From positions 1-64,000 of the forward strand of contig NZ_JARVKV010000027.1 in assembly GCF_029813835.1 (NCBI RefSeq): 64,000 nucleotides of DNA, in the 5' to 3' direction. Shown piece by piece: positions 1 to 7,868 of the stretch (position 1 is its first letter; each line of letters starts with the position of its first letter). The position numbers were made by a program, and so were the translations under genes. The notes below the pieces were generated by a model. That model was not told the DNA's origin and did no database searches. It saw only the letters and a list, made by a program, of their open reading frames with translations. The DNA is from Streptomyces sp. DH37. GTDB lineage: Bacteria > Actinomycetota > Actinomycetes > Streptomycetales > Streptomycetaceae.

Positions 1-113
1 TGTTACTCACCCGTTCGCCACTAATCCCCTCCCGAAGGAGGTTCATCGTTCGACTTGCATGTGTTAAGCACGCCGCCAGCGTTCGTCCTGAGCCAGGATC
101 AAACTCTCCGTGA
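1..113 (-). rRNA. rrs: 16S ribosomal RNA, 5' end only (partial)
   Basis: Read on the minus strand, this is the first ~113 nt of a bacterial 16S rRNA. It holds the universal 27F segment AGAGTTTGATCCTGGCTCAG, then the conserved stretch GACGAACGCTGGCGGCGTG, then the start of variable region V1 with the CTCCTTCGGGAG hairpin typical of Streptomyces. The mature 5' end should lie near 113. The rest of the gene, and presumably 23S and 5S, lie left of the window. Confidence 0.97.
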
Positions 114-545
114 ATGCTTTTCCGGGTCTCCCCGGAGGACACATCCGCGGGAGCGGAACGGTCGGGCGGAATGGGCCCGGCCGTTCACAGCGTCCTCGCT
201 GTGTTGTGTTTCAAAGGAACCTCGCCCCTCGGCCGTCTACTCGGCCGCGGGAACGGGGTATCAACATATCTGGCGTTGACTTTTGGCACGCTGTTGAGTT
301 CTCAAGGAACGGACGCTTCCTTCGGCACCCCTGTCCGGGGCCCCTCCGGGCGCTTCCCTTCGGTGTTCACCACTTTAGCGGATCTCCCCGGTGACTCATA
401 ATCGAGCCATTCGAGTCGAATTCCCGCGCAGTCTCGCCGCAACGGAAACGACTCCCGAATGGGAGTCCGTGTGGGTGGTGTCCGCTCCGGGCCTCTCTCA
501 CGCGACCTGTCCGGTCGCCGTGGACCTCGTCCCGTTCCAGCGGCT
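114..545 (-). ncRNA. rrn operon leader with antitermination/processing elements
   Basis: This protein-free stretch is the transcribed leader of the rRNA operon on the minus strand. It contains the palindrome TTGAGAACTCAA (about 294-305) followed by GCGTGCCAAAAGTCAACG, a block I recognise from Streptomyces rRNA leaders where boxA-like antitermination and RNase III processing signals lie. A perfect hairpin CACAGCG-AGGA-CGCTGTG sits at 185-202, close to the 16S 5' end, and fits a processing stem. A second promoter-like -10 (TAAAGT, 372-377) lies inside the leader, consistent with the multiple promoters usual for Streptomyces rrn operons. Exact start and processing points cannot be read from sequence alone. 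Confidence 0.8.
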
Positions 546-551
546 CGGTCT

Positions 552-580
552 ACGTTAGACGCCCTTCGGTCCCGCGTCAA
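552..580 (-). promoter_or_regulatory. Predicted rrn promoter (HrdB-type)
   Basis: On the minus strand TTGACG (575-580) is followed after exactly 17 bp by TAACGT (552-557), a near-consensus principal sigma factor promoter pointing at the 16S gene. Transcription would begin near 545. The promoter overlaps the last codons of the upstream glycosylase gene, which ends at 555. Confidence 0.75.
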
Positions 581-1226
581 GCGCCTCCCGGCGGCGACGT
601 GGCTGGTGCGCTCGGTACGGGCTGACCGAGGGGTCGCCGCTGATCCAGTAGCGCCACGGGTGGAGCGCTCCCTCCCCGCCCACCCCCGTGCGGGGACCGT
701 TGCGTACGCGGTCGCCCGGGGCCGGGGCGCCCGTGAGGACGCGGAGCGGGGCGTCCTCGCCGTCGCCGCAGACGTCGGTGCCGTTGAGGGCGCGGTCCAC
801 GCCCAGGGCGGTGGCCAGGCGGGCGGGTCCCTTGGCCAGCTCGCTGTCGTTGCGCGCCTTCGGGCGCCGCCGGCGCGCGTGCTCGTGGCCGGTCAGCACC
901 TCGCCGGCGCGCAGCAGCACACCGCTGGCGGTGCCCTCCCCGTCGCAGACCAGGTTCAGGCAGTGCCACATGCCGTAGGTGAAGTAGACGTACGCGTGGC
1001 CGGGCGGGCCGAACATCACGGCGTTGCGTTCGGTGCGGCCGCGGTAGGCGTGCGATCCCGGGTCGATCCGGCCCGCGTACGCCTCGACCTCGGTCAGGCG
1101 GACCTCGATCGGGCCGTCGTCGGTCGTGCGGACCAGGACACGGCCGAGCAGGTCCGGGGCGACCTCCAGAACGGGCCGGTCGAAGAAGTCGCGGGGCAGG
1201 GGCTTACGGTCATGGTCGGCGCTCAC
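555..1226 (-). CDS. mpg: 3-methyladenine DNA glycosylase (AAG/MPG family)
   Basis: Monofunctional alkyl-base DNA glycosylase of base excision repair, removing 3-methyladenine, hypoxanthine and related lesions. The ~223-residue protein matches the AAG fold: N-terminal LPRDFFDRPVLEVAPDLLG, then EVEAYAG (the Glu that activates water), the region around GPPGHAYVYFTYGMWHCLN that carries the intercalating aromatic, and LAKGPARLATALG near the C terminus. I chose the GTG at 1226 because a -10 hexamer TAGGCT (1235-1240) lies 8 nt upstream with no Shine-Dalgarno, which suggests a leaderless mRNA; an ATG at 1250 would add eight residues. The gene is transcribed toward the rRNA operon and its 3' end carries the rrn promoter. 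Confidence 0.93.
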   Translation of the reverse strand: MSADHDRKPLPRDFFDRPVLEVAPDLLGRVLVRTTDDGPIEVRLTEVEAYAGRIDPGSHAYRGRTERNAVMFGPPGHAYVYFTYGMWHCLNLVCDGEGTASGVLLRAGEVLTGHEHARRRRPKARNDSELAKGPARLATALGVDRALNGTDVCGDGEDAPLRVLTGAPAPGDRVRNGPRTGVGGEGALHPWRYWISGDPSVSPYRAHQPRRRREALDAGPKGV

Positions 1227-1359
1227 GCCCGTCGAGCCTAGTGCAGCCATCGGGTAACAACTGCGGACGACGGCCCTGGCCGGCGGAACCGTCGGGCAGA
1301 CTGCGGGCGTTCTATGGGATCGGCACGACACACAGGCCAGGGCCTGGGGGAGGAAGAAC

Positions 1360-2142
1360 ATGGGCTTCAAGAAGCTGTTCGCGAGCGTGGGCATCGGCGG
1401 TGCGTCGGTGGAGACGGTGCTGACCGAGCCGAACGTGGTGCCGGGCGGCGTCGTCCAGGGCGAGGTGCGGATCCAGGGCGGGTCGGCGGCCCAGGAGGTC
1501 CAGGGGCTGTCGGTCGGCCTCCAGGCGCGGGTCGAGGTGGAGAGCGGGCAGGAGGAGTTCAGCAAGAACGTCGAGTTCCACCGCCAGCAGCTCGGCGGCG
1601 CCTTCGAACTCCAGCCGGGGGCCGTGCACACGGTGCCCTTCGGGCTGGAGGTGCCGTGGGAGACCCCGATCACCATGTTCATGGGCCGCCACCTGACCGG
1701 GATGAACATCGGCGTGACGACGGAGCTGGCGATCGCCAAGGCCGTGGACTCCGGTGACCTCGACCCGGTGAACGTCCACCCGCTCCCCGCCCAGCAGGCG
1801 ATCCTCGACGCGTTCGGCGCCCTCGGGTTCCGCTTCAAGAACGCGGACATGGAGCAGGGGCACATCCGCGGCACCCGGCAGAAGCTGCCCTTCTACCAGG
1901 AGATCGAGTTCCTGGCGCCCCAGCAGTACCGGGGGCTCAGCCAGGTCGAGCTGAGCTTCGTCGCGGACGAGCACGAGATGGACGTCGTCCTGGAGATGGA
2001 CAAGAGGCCCGGCCTGTTCACCGAGGGCAGCGACACGTACCGCTCCTTCACCGTGGGGCTGGCGAGCTTCCAGCAGACCGACTGGACCGCCTACCTCAAC
2101 CAGTGGCTGGCCGAGGTCGGCGGGAAGCGGAACTGGTTCTGA
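1360..2142 (+). CDS. Spo0M-like sporulation-control protein
   Basis: 260-residue homologue of Bacillus Spo0M, an arrestin-fold cytoplasmic protein. The N-terminal two thirds is the beta-sandwich domain (repeated VxGEVxIxGG and VPFGLEVPWETPI strands); the C terminus ends with a motif rich in aromatic residues around WTAYLNQWLAEVGGKRNWF. A strong Shine-Dalgarno (GGGGGAGGA, about 1346-1354) supports the ATG at 1360. It is transcribed divergently from the glycosylase gene. In Bacillus the protein affects sporulation and cytoskeletal processes; the role in Streptomyces is not established, so a developmental function is inference. Confidence 0.88.
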   Translation: MGFKKLFASVGIGGASVETVLTEPNVVPGGVVQGEVRIQGGSAAQEVQGLSVGLQARVEVESGQEEFSKNVEFHRQQLGGAFELQPGAVHTVPFGLEVPWETPITMFMGRHLTGMNIGVTTELAIAKAVDSGDLDPVNVHPLPAQQAILDAFGALGFRFKNADMEQGHIRGTRQKLPFYQEIEFLAPQQYRGLSQVELSFVADEHEMDVVLEMDKRPGLFTEGSDTYRSFTVGLASFQQTDWTAYLNQWLAEVGGKRNWF

Positions 2143-2180
2143 GCGTTCGGGGCGTTCCGCGCACGGTGCGGTCCGGTGTC

Positions 2181-2220
2181 CGCACCGGGCCGCACCGGGC
2201 CGCACCGGGCCGCACCGGAC
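2181..2220. repeat. Four tandem copies of a 10-bp unit
   Basis: Decamer CGCACCGGGC is repeated three times perfectly and once with a single change, just after the spo0M-like gene. It lies between that gene and the promoter of the next. No function is evident; slippage-generated intergenic DNA is the simplest reading. Confidence 0.9.
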
Positions 2221-2302
2221 CGCGCCGTGCGGCCGTACGCGGCACCGGGATCGTTAGGCTGGCGGGCGCAGCGATGTCGCGCTACCGAGGAGGTTTTCCC
2301 AC

Positions 2303-2842
2303 GTGACCGAGCAGAAGCGGCGCCCGCTCCCCCACGACTTCCACCCCCCGGTGCCGTCGTTCACGGTCGTGAGCGACGACGTGTCGGAGGGCGCCCCGTT
2401 GAAGCCCGAGCAGGTCTACGCCGGGGGCAACAGGTCCCCGCACCTGCGCTGGGAGGGCTTTCCGGAGGGGACCGGGAGCTTCGCCGTCACCTGCTACGAC
2501 CCCGACGCGCCGACCGGCAGCGGCTTCTGGCACTGGTCGGTGTTCGACATCCCGGCGACCGTGACGGAGCTGCCCGCGGGCGCCGGCACGGGTGAGATGA
2601 AGGGGATGCCCGAGGAGGCGGTGCACGTCCGCAACGACTACGGGACCCGCGACTTCGGCGGGGCCGCGCCGCCGCCCGGGGACGGCCCCCACCGCTACGT
2701 GTTCACGGTCTACGCCGTGGACACCGAGAAGCTGGGGGTGGACGCGGACGCGTCGCCCGCGGTGGTCGGCTTCAACCTGCGGTTCCACACGCTGGCGCGC
2801 GCACAGCTGATCGGCGAGTACGAGGTGCCCGCCGAGGGCTGA
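2303..2842 (+). CDS. YbhB/YbcL-family PEBP (Raf kinase inhibitor-like) protein
   Basis: 179-residue phosphatidylethanolamine-binding-protein-fold protein of the bacterial YbhB/YbcL group. Ligand-pocket signatures are present: SPHLRWEGFPEGTGSFAVTC, the DPDAPTGSGFWHW motif (DPDxP and the conserved HW), and GPHRYVFTVYAVD. No signal peptide is seen, so it should be cytoplasmic. The GTG start at 2303 has an excellent Shine-Dalgarno (GAGGAGG, 2288-2294). A -10 sequence TAGGCT at 2255-2260 is the likely promoter. Biochemical function of bacterial members is poorly defined; ligand binding is known, enzymatic activity is not. Confidence 0.92.
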   Translation: MTEQKRRPLPHDFHPPVPSFTVVSDDVSEGAPLKPEQVYAGGNRSPHLRWEGFPEGTGSFAVTCYDPDAPTGSGFWHWSVFDIPATVTELPAGAGTGEMKGMPEEAVHVRNDYGTRDFGGAAPPPGDGPHRYVFTVYAVDTEKLGVDADASPAVVGFNLRFHTLARAQLIGEYEVPAEG

Positions 2843-3190
2843 TCCCCGGCCGTCCCGCCGGCCGTTCCGCGGGCGGGAAAAGGCTTTGCGCCCCGTCGTC
2901 CCCGAATCGCACAGTGGTGGCCGGGCAGCCGGCACCGCGGGGGCGGCGGGGTGCGCCCACGCCCGCCGCCCGGCGGGGTCCGGCAGGGCCGGACGGCCGC
3001 GCCGCCCGCCCCCGGTCCCGCGCCTCCCCCATGGCTTCCCCCTCCGCTTCCCCGGCGCCCGCTTCACCCGGCCGTCGGCCTCTTCTCATCTCCCGTACAG
3101 CGTGGGGAAATTGCGTTGTCCACCCTGCCGGGCAGCGGCACAGTGGTGCCACCCCGCCGCGGGGGCGGGACGGGTCCGGAGGTGGGCGAG
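2843..3190. other. Intergenic region before the HNH nuclease gene
   Basis: No convincing gene here. A possible promoter for the downstream nuclease is TTGTCC (3116-3121), 17 bp, CACAGT (3139-3144). The decamer CACAGTGGTG occurs twice (about 2908-2917 and 3139-3148). A weak GC hairpin follows the PEBP gene stop. Confidence 0.4.
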
Positions 3191-3700
3191 ATGCGCGAGA
3201 CGCTGGTGCTCAACGCCAGTTTCGAGCCGCTGTCGACGGTGTCGCTGCGGCGTGCGGTGGTGCTGGTGATGCAGGGCAAGGCCGTCGTGGAGCAGGCGCA
3301 CCCCGGGCTGCGGGTGCGCGCGGCGCACGTCGAGCTGCCGGTGCCGCAGGTGATCAGACTCCGCAGGTACGTACGGGTCCCGTTCCGACAACGGGCACCG
3401 TGGTCGCGGCGCGGTGTGCTCGTACGGGACCGGCACCGCTGCGCCTACTGCGGGCGCCGGGCGACCACGGTGGACCACATCGTGCCGCGTTCGCGCGGTG
3501 GCGGCGACACCTGGCTGAACACGGTCGCGGCGTGCGCCGAGGACAACCACCGCAAGGCCGACCGCACGCCCGCGCAGGCGGGGATGCGGCTGCTGACTCA
3601 GCCGTTCGAGCCGACGCCGGCGGACGCGCTGGTCCTCGCGCTGGGGCTGCGGGACGGCGAGGCGCTGCCGGAGTGGCTGGCGGTGCCCGCCTCCGCCTGA
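3191..3700 (+). CDS. HNH endonuclease
   Basis: 169-residue single-domain HNH-family protein. The zinc/HNH core is clear in the second half: RHRCAYCGRRATTVDHIVPR gives the first Cys pair and the D-H metal/catalytic residues, then the central Asn (TWLNTVAACAEDNHRKADR) and the final His. The N terminus (LNASFEPLSTVSLRRAVVLV) is the conserved extension of the actinobacterial 'NASFEPL' group. ATG at 3191 is preceded by GGAGG at 3178-3182; a GTG at 3182 is in frame but lacks such a site. This family is near-universal in actinobacteria and not tied to a restriction or phage system here; substrate and role are unknown. Confidence 0.92.
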   Translation: MRETLVLNASFEPLSTVSLRRAVVLVMQGKAVVEQAHPGLRVRAAHVELPVPQVIRLRRYVRVPFRQRAPWSRRGVLVRDRHRCAYCGRRATTVDHIVPRSRGGGDTWLNTVAACAEDNHRKADRTPAQAGMRLLTQPFEPTPADALVLALGLRDGEALPEWLAVPASA

Positions 3701-3722
3701 TGCCCGCACGCGGCCGGTTCGG

Positions 3723-4490
3723 TCAGTCCAGCACGAGCTGGAGGATGGCCACCACGCCGACGGCGACGATGACCGCGCGCAGGGCGGCCGGCGGCAGTCT
3801 GCGTCCCAGCCGGGCGCCGAGCTGCCCGCCGGCCGCCGAGCCGACGGCGATGAGCAGGACGGCGGTCCAGTCGAAGTCGGCGACGAAGAGGAAGAAGACC
3901 GCGGCGGCGCCGTTGACGAGGGCGCCGAGGACGTTCTTGACGGCGTTGATCCGCTGGAGGTCGTCGTTGATGAGCAGGCCCATCAGCGCGAGGTAGATGA
4001 CGCCCTGGGCGGCGCCGAAGTAGCCGCCGTACATGCTGGCCAGGGTCATGCCGCCGAGGAGGACGGGGCCGCCGTGGGGGTTGGCGGGCCCCCCGGCGCG
4101 CTCGCGGCGGAGCCGGACCGCGCGGGCCAGTCGCGGCTGGGCGACGACGAGCACCAGGGCCAGCGCGATGAGCACCGGGACGATCGTGCCGAACGCCTCG
4201 GAGGGCAGCGTGATCAGGAGGGCGGCCCCGGCCACCGCTCCGACGAGGGCCGCGGCGCCCAGTCTCAGGACGCGGTCGCGCTGTCCGCGCAGTTCGCGGC
4301 GGTAGCCGATGGCGCCGCTGATGGAGCCGGGCACCAGGCCCAGTGTGTTGGAGACGTTCGCGGTGACGGGAGGCAGCCCGACCGCGAGCAGCACCGGGAA
4401 GGTGATCAGGGTCCCCGATCCGACGATCGTGTTGATGGTGCCCGCGCCTATGCCGGCGGCGCAGACCGCCACCGCCTCCCAGATGTCCAC
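3723..4490 (-). CDS. TauE/SafE-family membrane exporter
   Basis: 255-residue polytopic membrane protein of the TauE/SafE (DUF81) family, which exports small oxyanions or organosulfur compounds. Two internally related halves of about four transmembrane helices are separated by a charged loop (ARAVRLRRERAGGPA). Family signatures are visible in GIGAGTINTIVGSGTLITFP near the N terminus and GGYFGAAQGVIYL in the second half. I favour GTG at 4490, 8 nt after GAGGGG; a TTG at 4496 sits too close to that site. It is convergent with the nuclease gene with only 22 bp between stops. Substrate cannot be predicted. Confidence 0.88.
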   Translation of the reverse strand: MDIWEAVAVCAAGIGAGTINTIVGSGTLITFPVLLAVGLPPVTANVSNTLGLVPGSISGAIGYRRELRGQRDRVLRLGAAALVGAVAGAALLITLPSEAFGTIVPVLIALALVLVVAQPRLARAVRLRRERAGGPANPHGGPVLLGGMTLASMYGGYFGAAQGVIYLALMGLLINDDLQRINAVKNVLGALVNGAAAVFFLFVADFDWTAVLLIAVGSAAGGQLGARLGRRLPPAALRAVIVAVGVVAILQLVLD

Positions 4491-4587
4491 GCGCAACGCC
4501 CCTCAGCCGATCGGTGTCCGGTGAACCGATCATGCCTGAGGGGCGCGGGCGGGGTGTGCCCGGGGGCGGCCCGAGCGTGGGGCGTGT

Positions 4588-5547
4588 CTAGTCGATCGGC
4601 GGCTGCTCGCGGCGCTTGGTCAGGTCGGAGCGGCCCGTGCCGCCGTCGCCGGAGGAGCCGCCGGAGGGAGCGCCGGGGCCGAAGTTGCCCAGCGCGCCGC
4701 CGAGGCCCTTGAGGGCGTCCCCGATCTCGCTGGGGACGATCCACAGCTTGTTGGCGTCGCCCTCGGCGATCTTGGGGAGCATCTGGAGGTACTGGTAGGA
4801 CAGCAGCTTCTGGTCCGGGTCTCCGGCGTGGATGGACTCGAAGACCGTGCGGATCGCCTGGGCCTCGCCCTCGGCGCGCAGGGCGGCGGCCTTGGCCTCG
4901 CCCTCGGCGCGCAGGATGGAGGACTGCTTCTCGCCCTCGGCGGTGAGGATCTGCGACTGCCTCACGCCCTCGGCCTGGAGGATCGCGGCGCGCTTGTCGC
5001 GGTCGGCGCGCATCTGCTTCTCCATCGAGTCCTGGATGGAGGTCGGCGGCTCGATCGCCTTGAGCTCGACGCGGTTGACGCGGATGCCCCACTTGCCGGT
5101 GGCCTCGTCCAGGACGCCGCGCAGCGCCGCGTTGATCTCCTCGCGGGAGGTCAGGGTGCGCTCCAGGTCCATGCCGCCGATGATGTTGCGCAGGGTGGTG
5201 ACGGTGAGCTGCTCGATGGCCTGGATGTAGCTGGCGACCTCGTACGTCGCGGCCCGGGCGTCGGTGACCTGGTAGTAGATGACCGTGTCGATGTTCACGA
5301 CCAGGTTGTCCTGGGTGATCACCGGCTGGGGCGGGAAGGGGACGACCTGCTCGCGGAGGTCGACGCGGTTGCGGATGGTGTCGATGAACGGGACGACGAT
5401 GTTGAGGCCGGCGTTCAGCGTCCGGGTGTAGCGGCCGAAGCGCTCCACGATCGCGGCGCTGGCCTGCGGAATGACCTGGATCGTCTTGATGAGTGCGATG
5501 AAGACCAGCACCACCAGGATGATCAGCACGATGATGATGGCGTCCAT
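4588..5547 (-). CDS. SPFH/Band 7 (stomatin/QmcA-like) membrane protein
   Basis: 319-residue stomatin-family protein. A single N-terminal transmembrane helix (IIIVLIILVVLVFIALIKT) is followed by the SPFH domain (EERFGRYxRTL-type core with LNAGLNIVVPFIDTIRNRV), then a long charged coiled coil built of repeated AEGE units (QAEGVRQ, TAEGEKQ, RAEGEAK, RAEGEAQ) and a Gly/Pro-rich tail. Such proteins form membrane-associated rings and organise lipid microdomains or scaffold proteases. It lies 106 bp downstream of an NfeD protein on the same strand, the classic NfeD-SPFH pairing, so the two probably work together. Confidence 0.93.
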   Translation of the reverse strand: MDAIIIVLIILVVLVFIALIKTIQVIPQASAAIVERFGRYTRTLNAGLNIVVPFIDTIRNRVDLREQVVPFPPQPVITQDNLVVNIDTVIYYQVTDARAATYEVASYIQAIEQLTVTTLRNIIGGMDLERTLTSREEINAALRGVLDEATGKWGIRVNRVELKAIEPPTSIQDSMEKQMRADRDKRAAILQAEGVRQSQILTAEGEKQSSILRAEGEAKAAALRAEGEAQAIRTVFESIHAGDPDQKLLSYQYLQMLPKIAEGDANKLWIVPSEIGDALKGLGGALGNFGPGAPSGGSSGDGGTGRSDLTKRREQPPID

Positions 5548-5653
5548 CGTGTCTCCCCCTGCGTTCCTAGGATTTCACGCTGACTGCGGTGACTGGCACG
5601 GCCGACTGCGTGCTGGGCGTCGCCGACGGGTGTGACCGTGCGGTTACCGCCCA

Positions 5654-6076
5654 TCACATCACGACGGCGGTCGCCCCGTCGATCTCCACCACGTCCACCT
5701 GGTCACCCGGCTCGTAGGCCATGCTCGTGTCGAGGGCGCGCGCGGACCAGACCTCGCCCGCGAGCTTGATCCGCCCTCCGGAGCCGTCGACCCGCTCCAG
5801 CACGACGGCTTGGCGCCCCGTCAGCGCGTCGACGCCGCTGCGGTGTTCGGGCCGCTGGGTCTGCATGCGTCTGGCGACGGGGCGGACGACGAGGACCAGC
5901 GCGGTGGAGACCACCACGAAGACGGCCACCTGCGCCACCAGCCCTCCGCCGAGCGCGGCGACGGCCGCGGCGGCCACGGCGCCCACCGCGAACATGCCGA
6001 ACTCGGGCATGGCCGTCAGTACGAGCGGGATTCCGAGCCCTACGGCGGCGATCAGCCACCACACCCATGCGTCCAC
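5654..6076 (-). CDS. NfeD-like membrane protein
   Basis: 140-residue short NfeD protein: four hydrophobic segments in residues 1-66, then an OB-fold C terminus (LTGRQAVVLERVDGSGGRIK ... DQVDVVEIDGATAVV). Short NfeD proteins accompany SPFH/stomatin partners, and here the SPFH gene follows on the same strand. The GTG start at 6076 has no ribosome site; instead TACCAT (6083-6088) lies 6 nt upstream, fitting a leaderless transcript that would also carry the SPFH gene. Confidence 0.92.
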   Translation of the reverse strand: MDAWVWWLIAAVGLGIPLVLTAMPEFGMFAVGAVAAAAVAALGGGLVAQVAVFVVVSTALVLVVRPVARRMQTQRPEHRSGVDALTGRQAVVLERVDGSGGRIKLAGEVWSARALDTSMAYEPGDQVDVVEIDGATAVVM

Positions 6077-6097
6077 ACCGTCATGGTAGGGCCCGGG

Positions 6098-6889
6098 TCA
6101 GCCGAGCGGGAGACCCTGCGCCGTCCAGCGGCCGCCGTTGTGCTCCACGACCAGGGGCAGACCGAAGCAGCGCGAGAGGTTGGCGGAGGTCAGTTCGGTC
6201 TCGACCGGCCCGGCGGTGAGCACCTTGCCCTGCCGGATCATCAGCACGTGGGTGAAGCCCGGGGGGATCTCCTCGACGTGGTGGGTCACCATGATCATCG
6301 AGGGGGCGTACGGGTCGCGGGCGAGCCGCCCGAGCCGGCGCACCAGGTCCTCGCGGCCGCCGAGGTCGAGTCCGGCCGCGGGCTCGTCCAGGAGGAGCAG
6401 TTCGGGGTCGGTCATCATCGCGCGGGCGATCTGGGTGCGCTTGCGCTCGCCCTCGGAGAGGGTGCCGAACCTGCGGTCGAGGTACTCGCTCATCCCGAGG
6501 CGGTCGAGGAAGGCCAGCGCCCGCTGCTCGTCGACGGCGTCGTACTGCTCGCGCCAGCCCGCGGTCATGCCGTAGGCGGCGGTGAGGACGGTCTGGAGCA
6601 CGGTCTGGCCGCGCGAGAGCTTCTCGGCGAGCGCGCTGCTGGCCATGCCGATGCGCGGGCGCAGTTCGAAGACGTCCACGGCGCCGAGCCTCTCGCCGAG
6701 GATGGTGGCGGTGCCGGAGGTCGGGTAGAGGTAGCTGGACGCGATGTTGAGGAGGGTGGTCTTGCCCGCGCCGTTGGGGCCGAGGATCACCCAGCGCTCG
6801 CCCTCCTTCACCGACCAGGAGACGTCTTCCACCAGAGCCCGACCCTCGCGGACCACGGATACGTCCACCAGCTCCAGTACATCGCTCAT
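6098..6889 (-). CDS. ABC transporter ATP-binding protein (stand-alone ATPase)
   Basis: 263-residue ABC ATPase with all nucleotide-binding elements: Walker A GPNGAGKTT (about residue 38), signature LSEGERKR, Walker B LLLLDEPAAGLDL, and the switch His in MVTHHVEE. No permease gene is adjacent, since both neighbours encode unrelated proteins. The sequence resembles actinobacterial solitary ATPases related to the YlmA/ModF type rather than importers. Substrate and partner are unknown. Start at 6889 (ATG) is preceded by GGGAGA. Confidence 0.92.
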   Translation of the reverse strand: MSDVLELVDVSVVREGRALVEDVSWSVKEGERWVILGPNGAGKTTLLNIASSYLYPTSGTATILGERLGAVDVFELRPRIGMASSALAEKLSRGQTVLQTVLTAAYGMTAGWREQYDAVDEQRALAFLDRLGMSEYLDRRFGTLSEGERKRTQIARAMMTDPELLLLDEPAAGLDLGGREDLVRRLGRLARDPYAPSMIMVTHHVEEIPPGFTHVLMIRQGKVLTAGPVETELTSANLSRCFGLPLVVEHNGGRWTAQGLPLG

Positions 6890-6985
6890 GGCGCGTTGTC
6901 TCCCATTGCAGTCGCAGCTGTCGCCTGTGCCTGTGGGCACAGTCCCCAGGGAAAACCTACGCCACGCCTCCCGGCCCGCTGTCCT

Positions 6986-6991
6986 TAGGCT
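6986..6991 (+). promoter_or_regulatory. -10 element of a predicted leaderless promoter
   Basis: TAGGCT lies 6 nt upstream of the ATG at 6998, with no Shine-Dalgarno between. This spacing would put the transcription start at or next to the A of the start codon. Confidence 0.6.
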
Positions 6992-6997
6992 GGGGGC

Positions 6998-7780
6998 ATG
7001 CTCGACGAACCTCGTTCCGGGCGGCTGACCGCCTGGGGAAATGCCCTGTTCGCCGGAGTGGTGTCGCCCGACGACGCCGCGCCGCGCATCGTGGGCGACG
7101 ACACGGTGCACCGCGTGGCGGGCCTGCCGGGCGAGTCCGGTGAGGTGGGTCTCACCCTCGCGCTCGGCCGGCTGCGCGCCTCGGGGGTGACGGGACTGCG
7201 GCTGGCGATGCCCGCGCCGGGGCACCCGCTGGGGCTGAGCGGCCCGCCGGAGTTCAACGCGCGTGCCCTGGACGCCGGTGAGGCGGTGGTCGGGACGGGC
7301 GCGGGGCTGGGACTGGTGCCGCAGGTGCGCGAGGCGGGACCGGAGGGCGACGTGCACACCGAGGTGGTGTGGCACTGCCTGCCGGTGCGCGTGGCGCCGC
7401 CCGCGGACGTGCCGTCGCTCGGGGAGGCTGAGCGGGAGCTGGCGGAGGCGCTGCGCGAGGCGACGGAGGTGCTGACGCGGCTGGACGTGGCCGGGTCGGG
7501 GCCGGTGGCGAACGCGGCGCTGGAGGCGTACCGGGCGCGCGCGGCGGCGGACCGCCGTCTGCTGGCGCCGGGCTATCCGCCGCGTGCGGTGCGCGTCCTG
7601 GAGCTGGCGCAGCGCGTGGGCGCGCTGGTGGACATCGCGTACGGGCCGGAGCACGGCGGCGCGGTGAGCGCGGGGGCGATGGCGGCGCGGGCCGAGGCGC
7701 TGCGGCCGGTGGAGCGTACGGCCCGGCGGGCGATGGTGGCGGCGTACAACGCGTACGTGGAGGAGCGCGAGCGGGGCTGA
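6998..7780 (+). CDS. Conserved hypothetical protein, unknown function
   Basis: 260-residue soluble protein that I recognise only as an actinobacterial conserved hypothetical. The N-terminal half is a predicted alpha/beta region (TLALGRLRASGVTGLRLAMP, FNARALDAGEAVVG); the C-terminal ~130 residues are strongly helical and Ala/Glu/Arg-rich (GEAERELAEALREATEVLTR, ALEAYRARAAADRRLLAPG). No catalytic motif, signal peptide or membrane helix is seen. It is transcribed divergently from the ABC ATPase with 108 bp between starts and appears leaderless. Confidence 0.85.
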   Translation: MLDEPRSGRLTAWGNALFAGVVSPDDAAPRIVGDDTVHRVAGLPGESGEVGLTLALGRLRASGVTGLRLAMPAPGHPLGLSGPPEFNARALDAGEAVVGTGAGLGLVPQVREAGPEGDVHTEVVWHCLPVRVAPPADVPSLGEAERELAEALREATEVLTRLDVAGSGPVANAALEAYRARAAADRRLLAPGYPPRAVRVLELAQRVGALVDIAYGPEHGGAVSAGAMAARAEALRPVERTARRAMVAAYNAYVEERERG

Positions 7781-7787
7781 GCGCGGA

Positions 7788-7819
7788 ACCGGCCTCCCGG
7801 TCGGGCCCGGGAGGCCGGT
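7788..7819. terminator. Bidirectional GC hairpin terminator
   Basis: Inverted repeat ACCGGCCTCCCGG - 6 nt loop - CCGGGAGGCCGGT with a 13-bp perfect stem, between convergent genes ending at 7780 (+) and 7869 (-). No U-tract follows, as is usual in Streptomyces. Confidence 0.85.
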
Positions 7820-7868
7820 CACGTGGAGTGGGCGTGCGGAGCCGCCCGTCACCTCCGTGCGTTCGCGC

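Noticed and set aside
459..1241. 260-codon open frame on the plus strand
   Set aside because: It is the antisense shadow of the mpg gene, whose minus-strand protein has clear glycosylase motifs. The plus frame has no family features and no ribosome site.
3191..3700. HNH nuclease as part of a defence or phage system
   Set aside because: It belongs to the widespread actinobacterial single-gene HNH group and has no restriction, phage or toxin neighbours.
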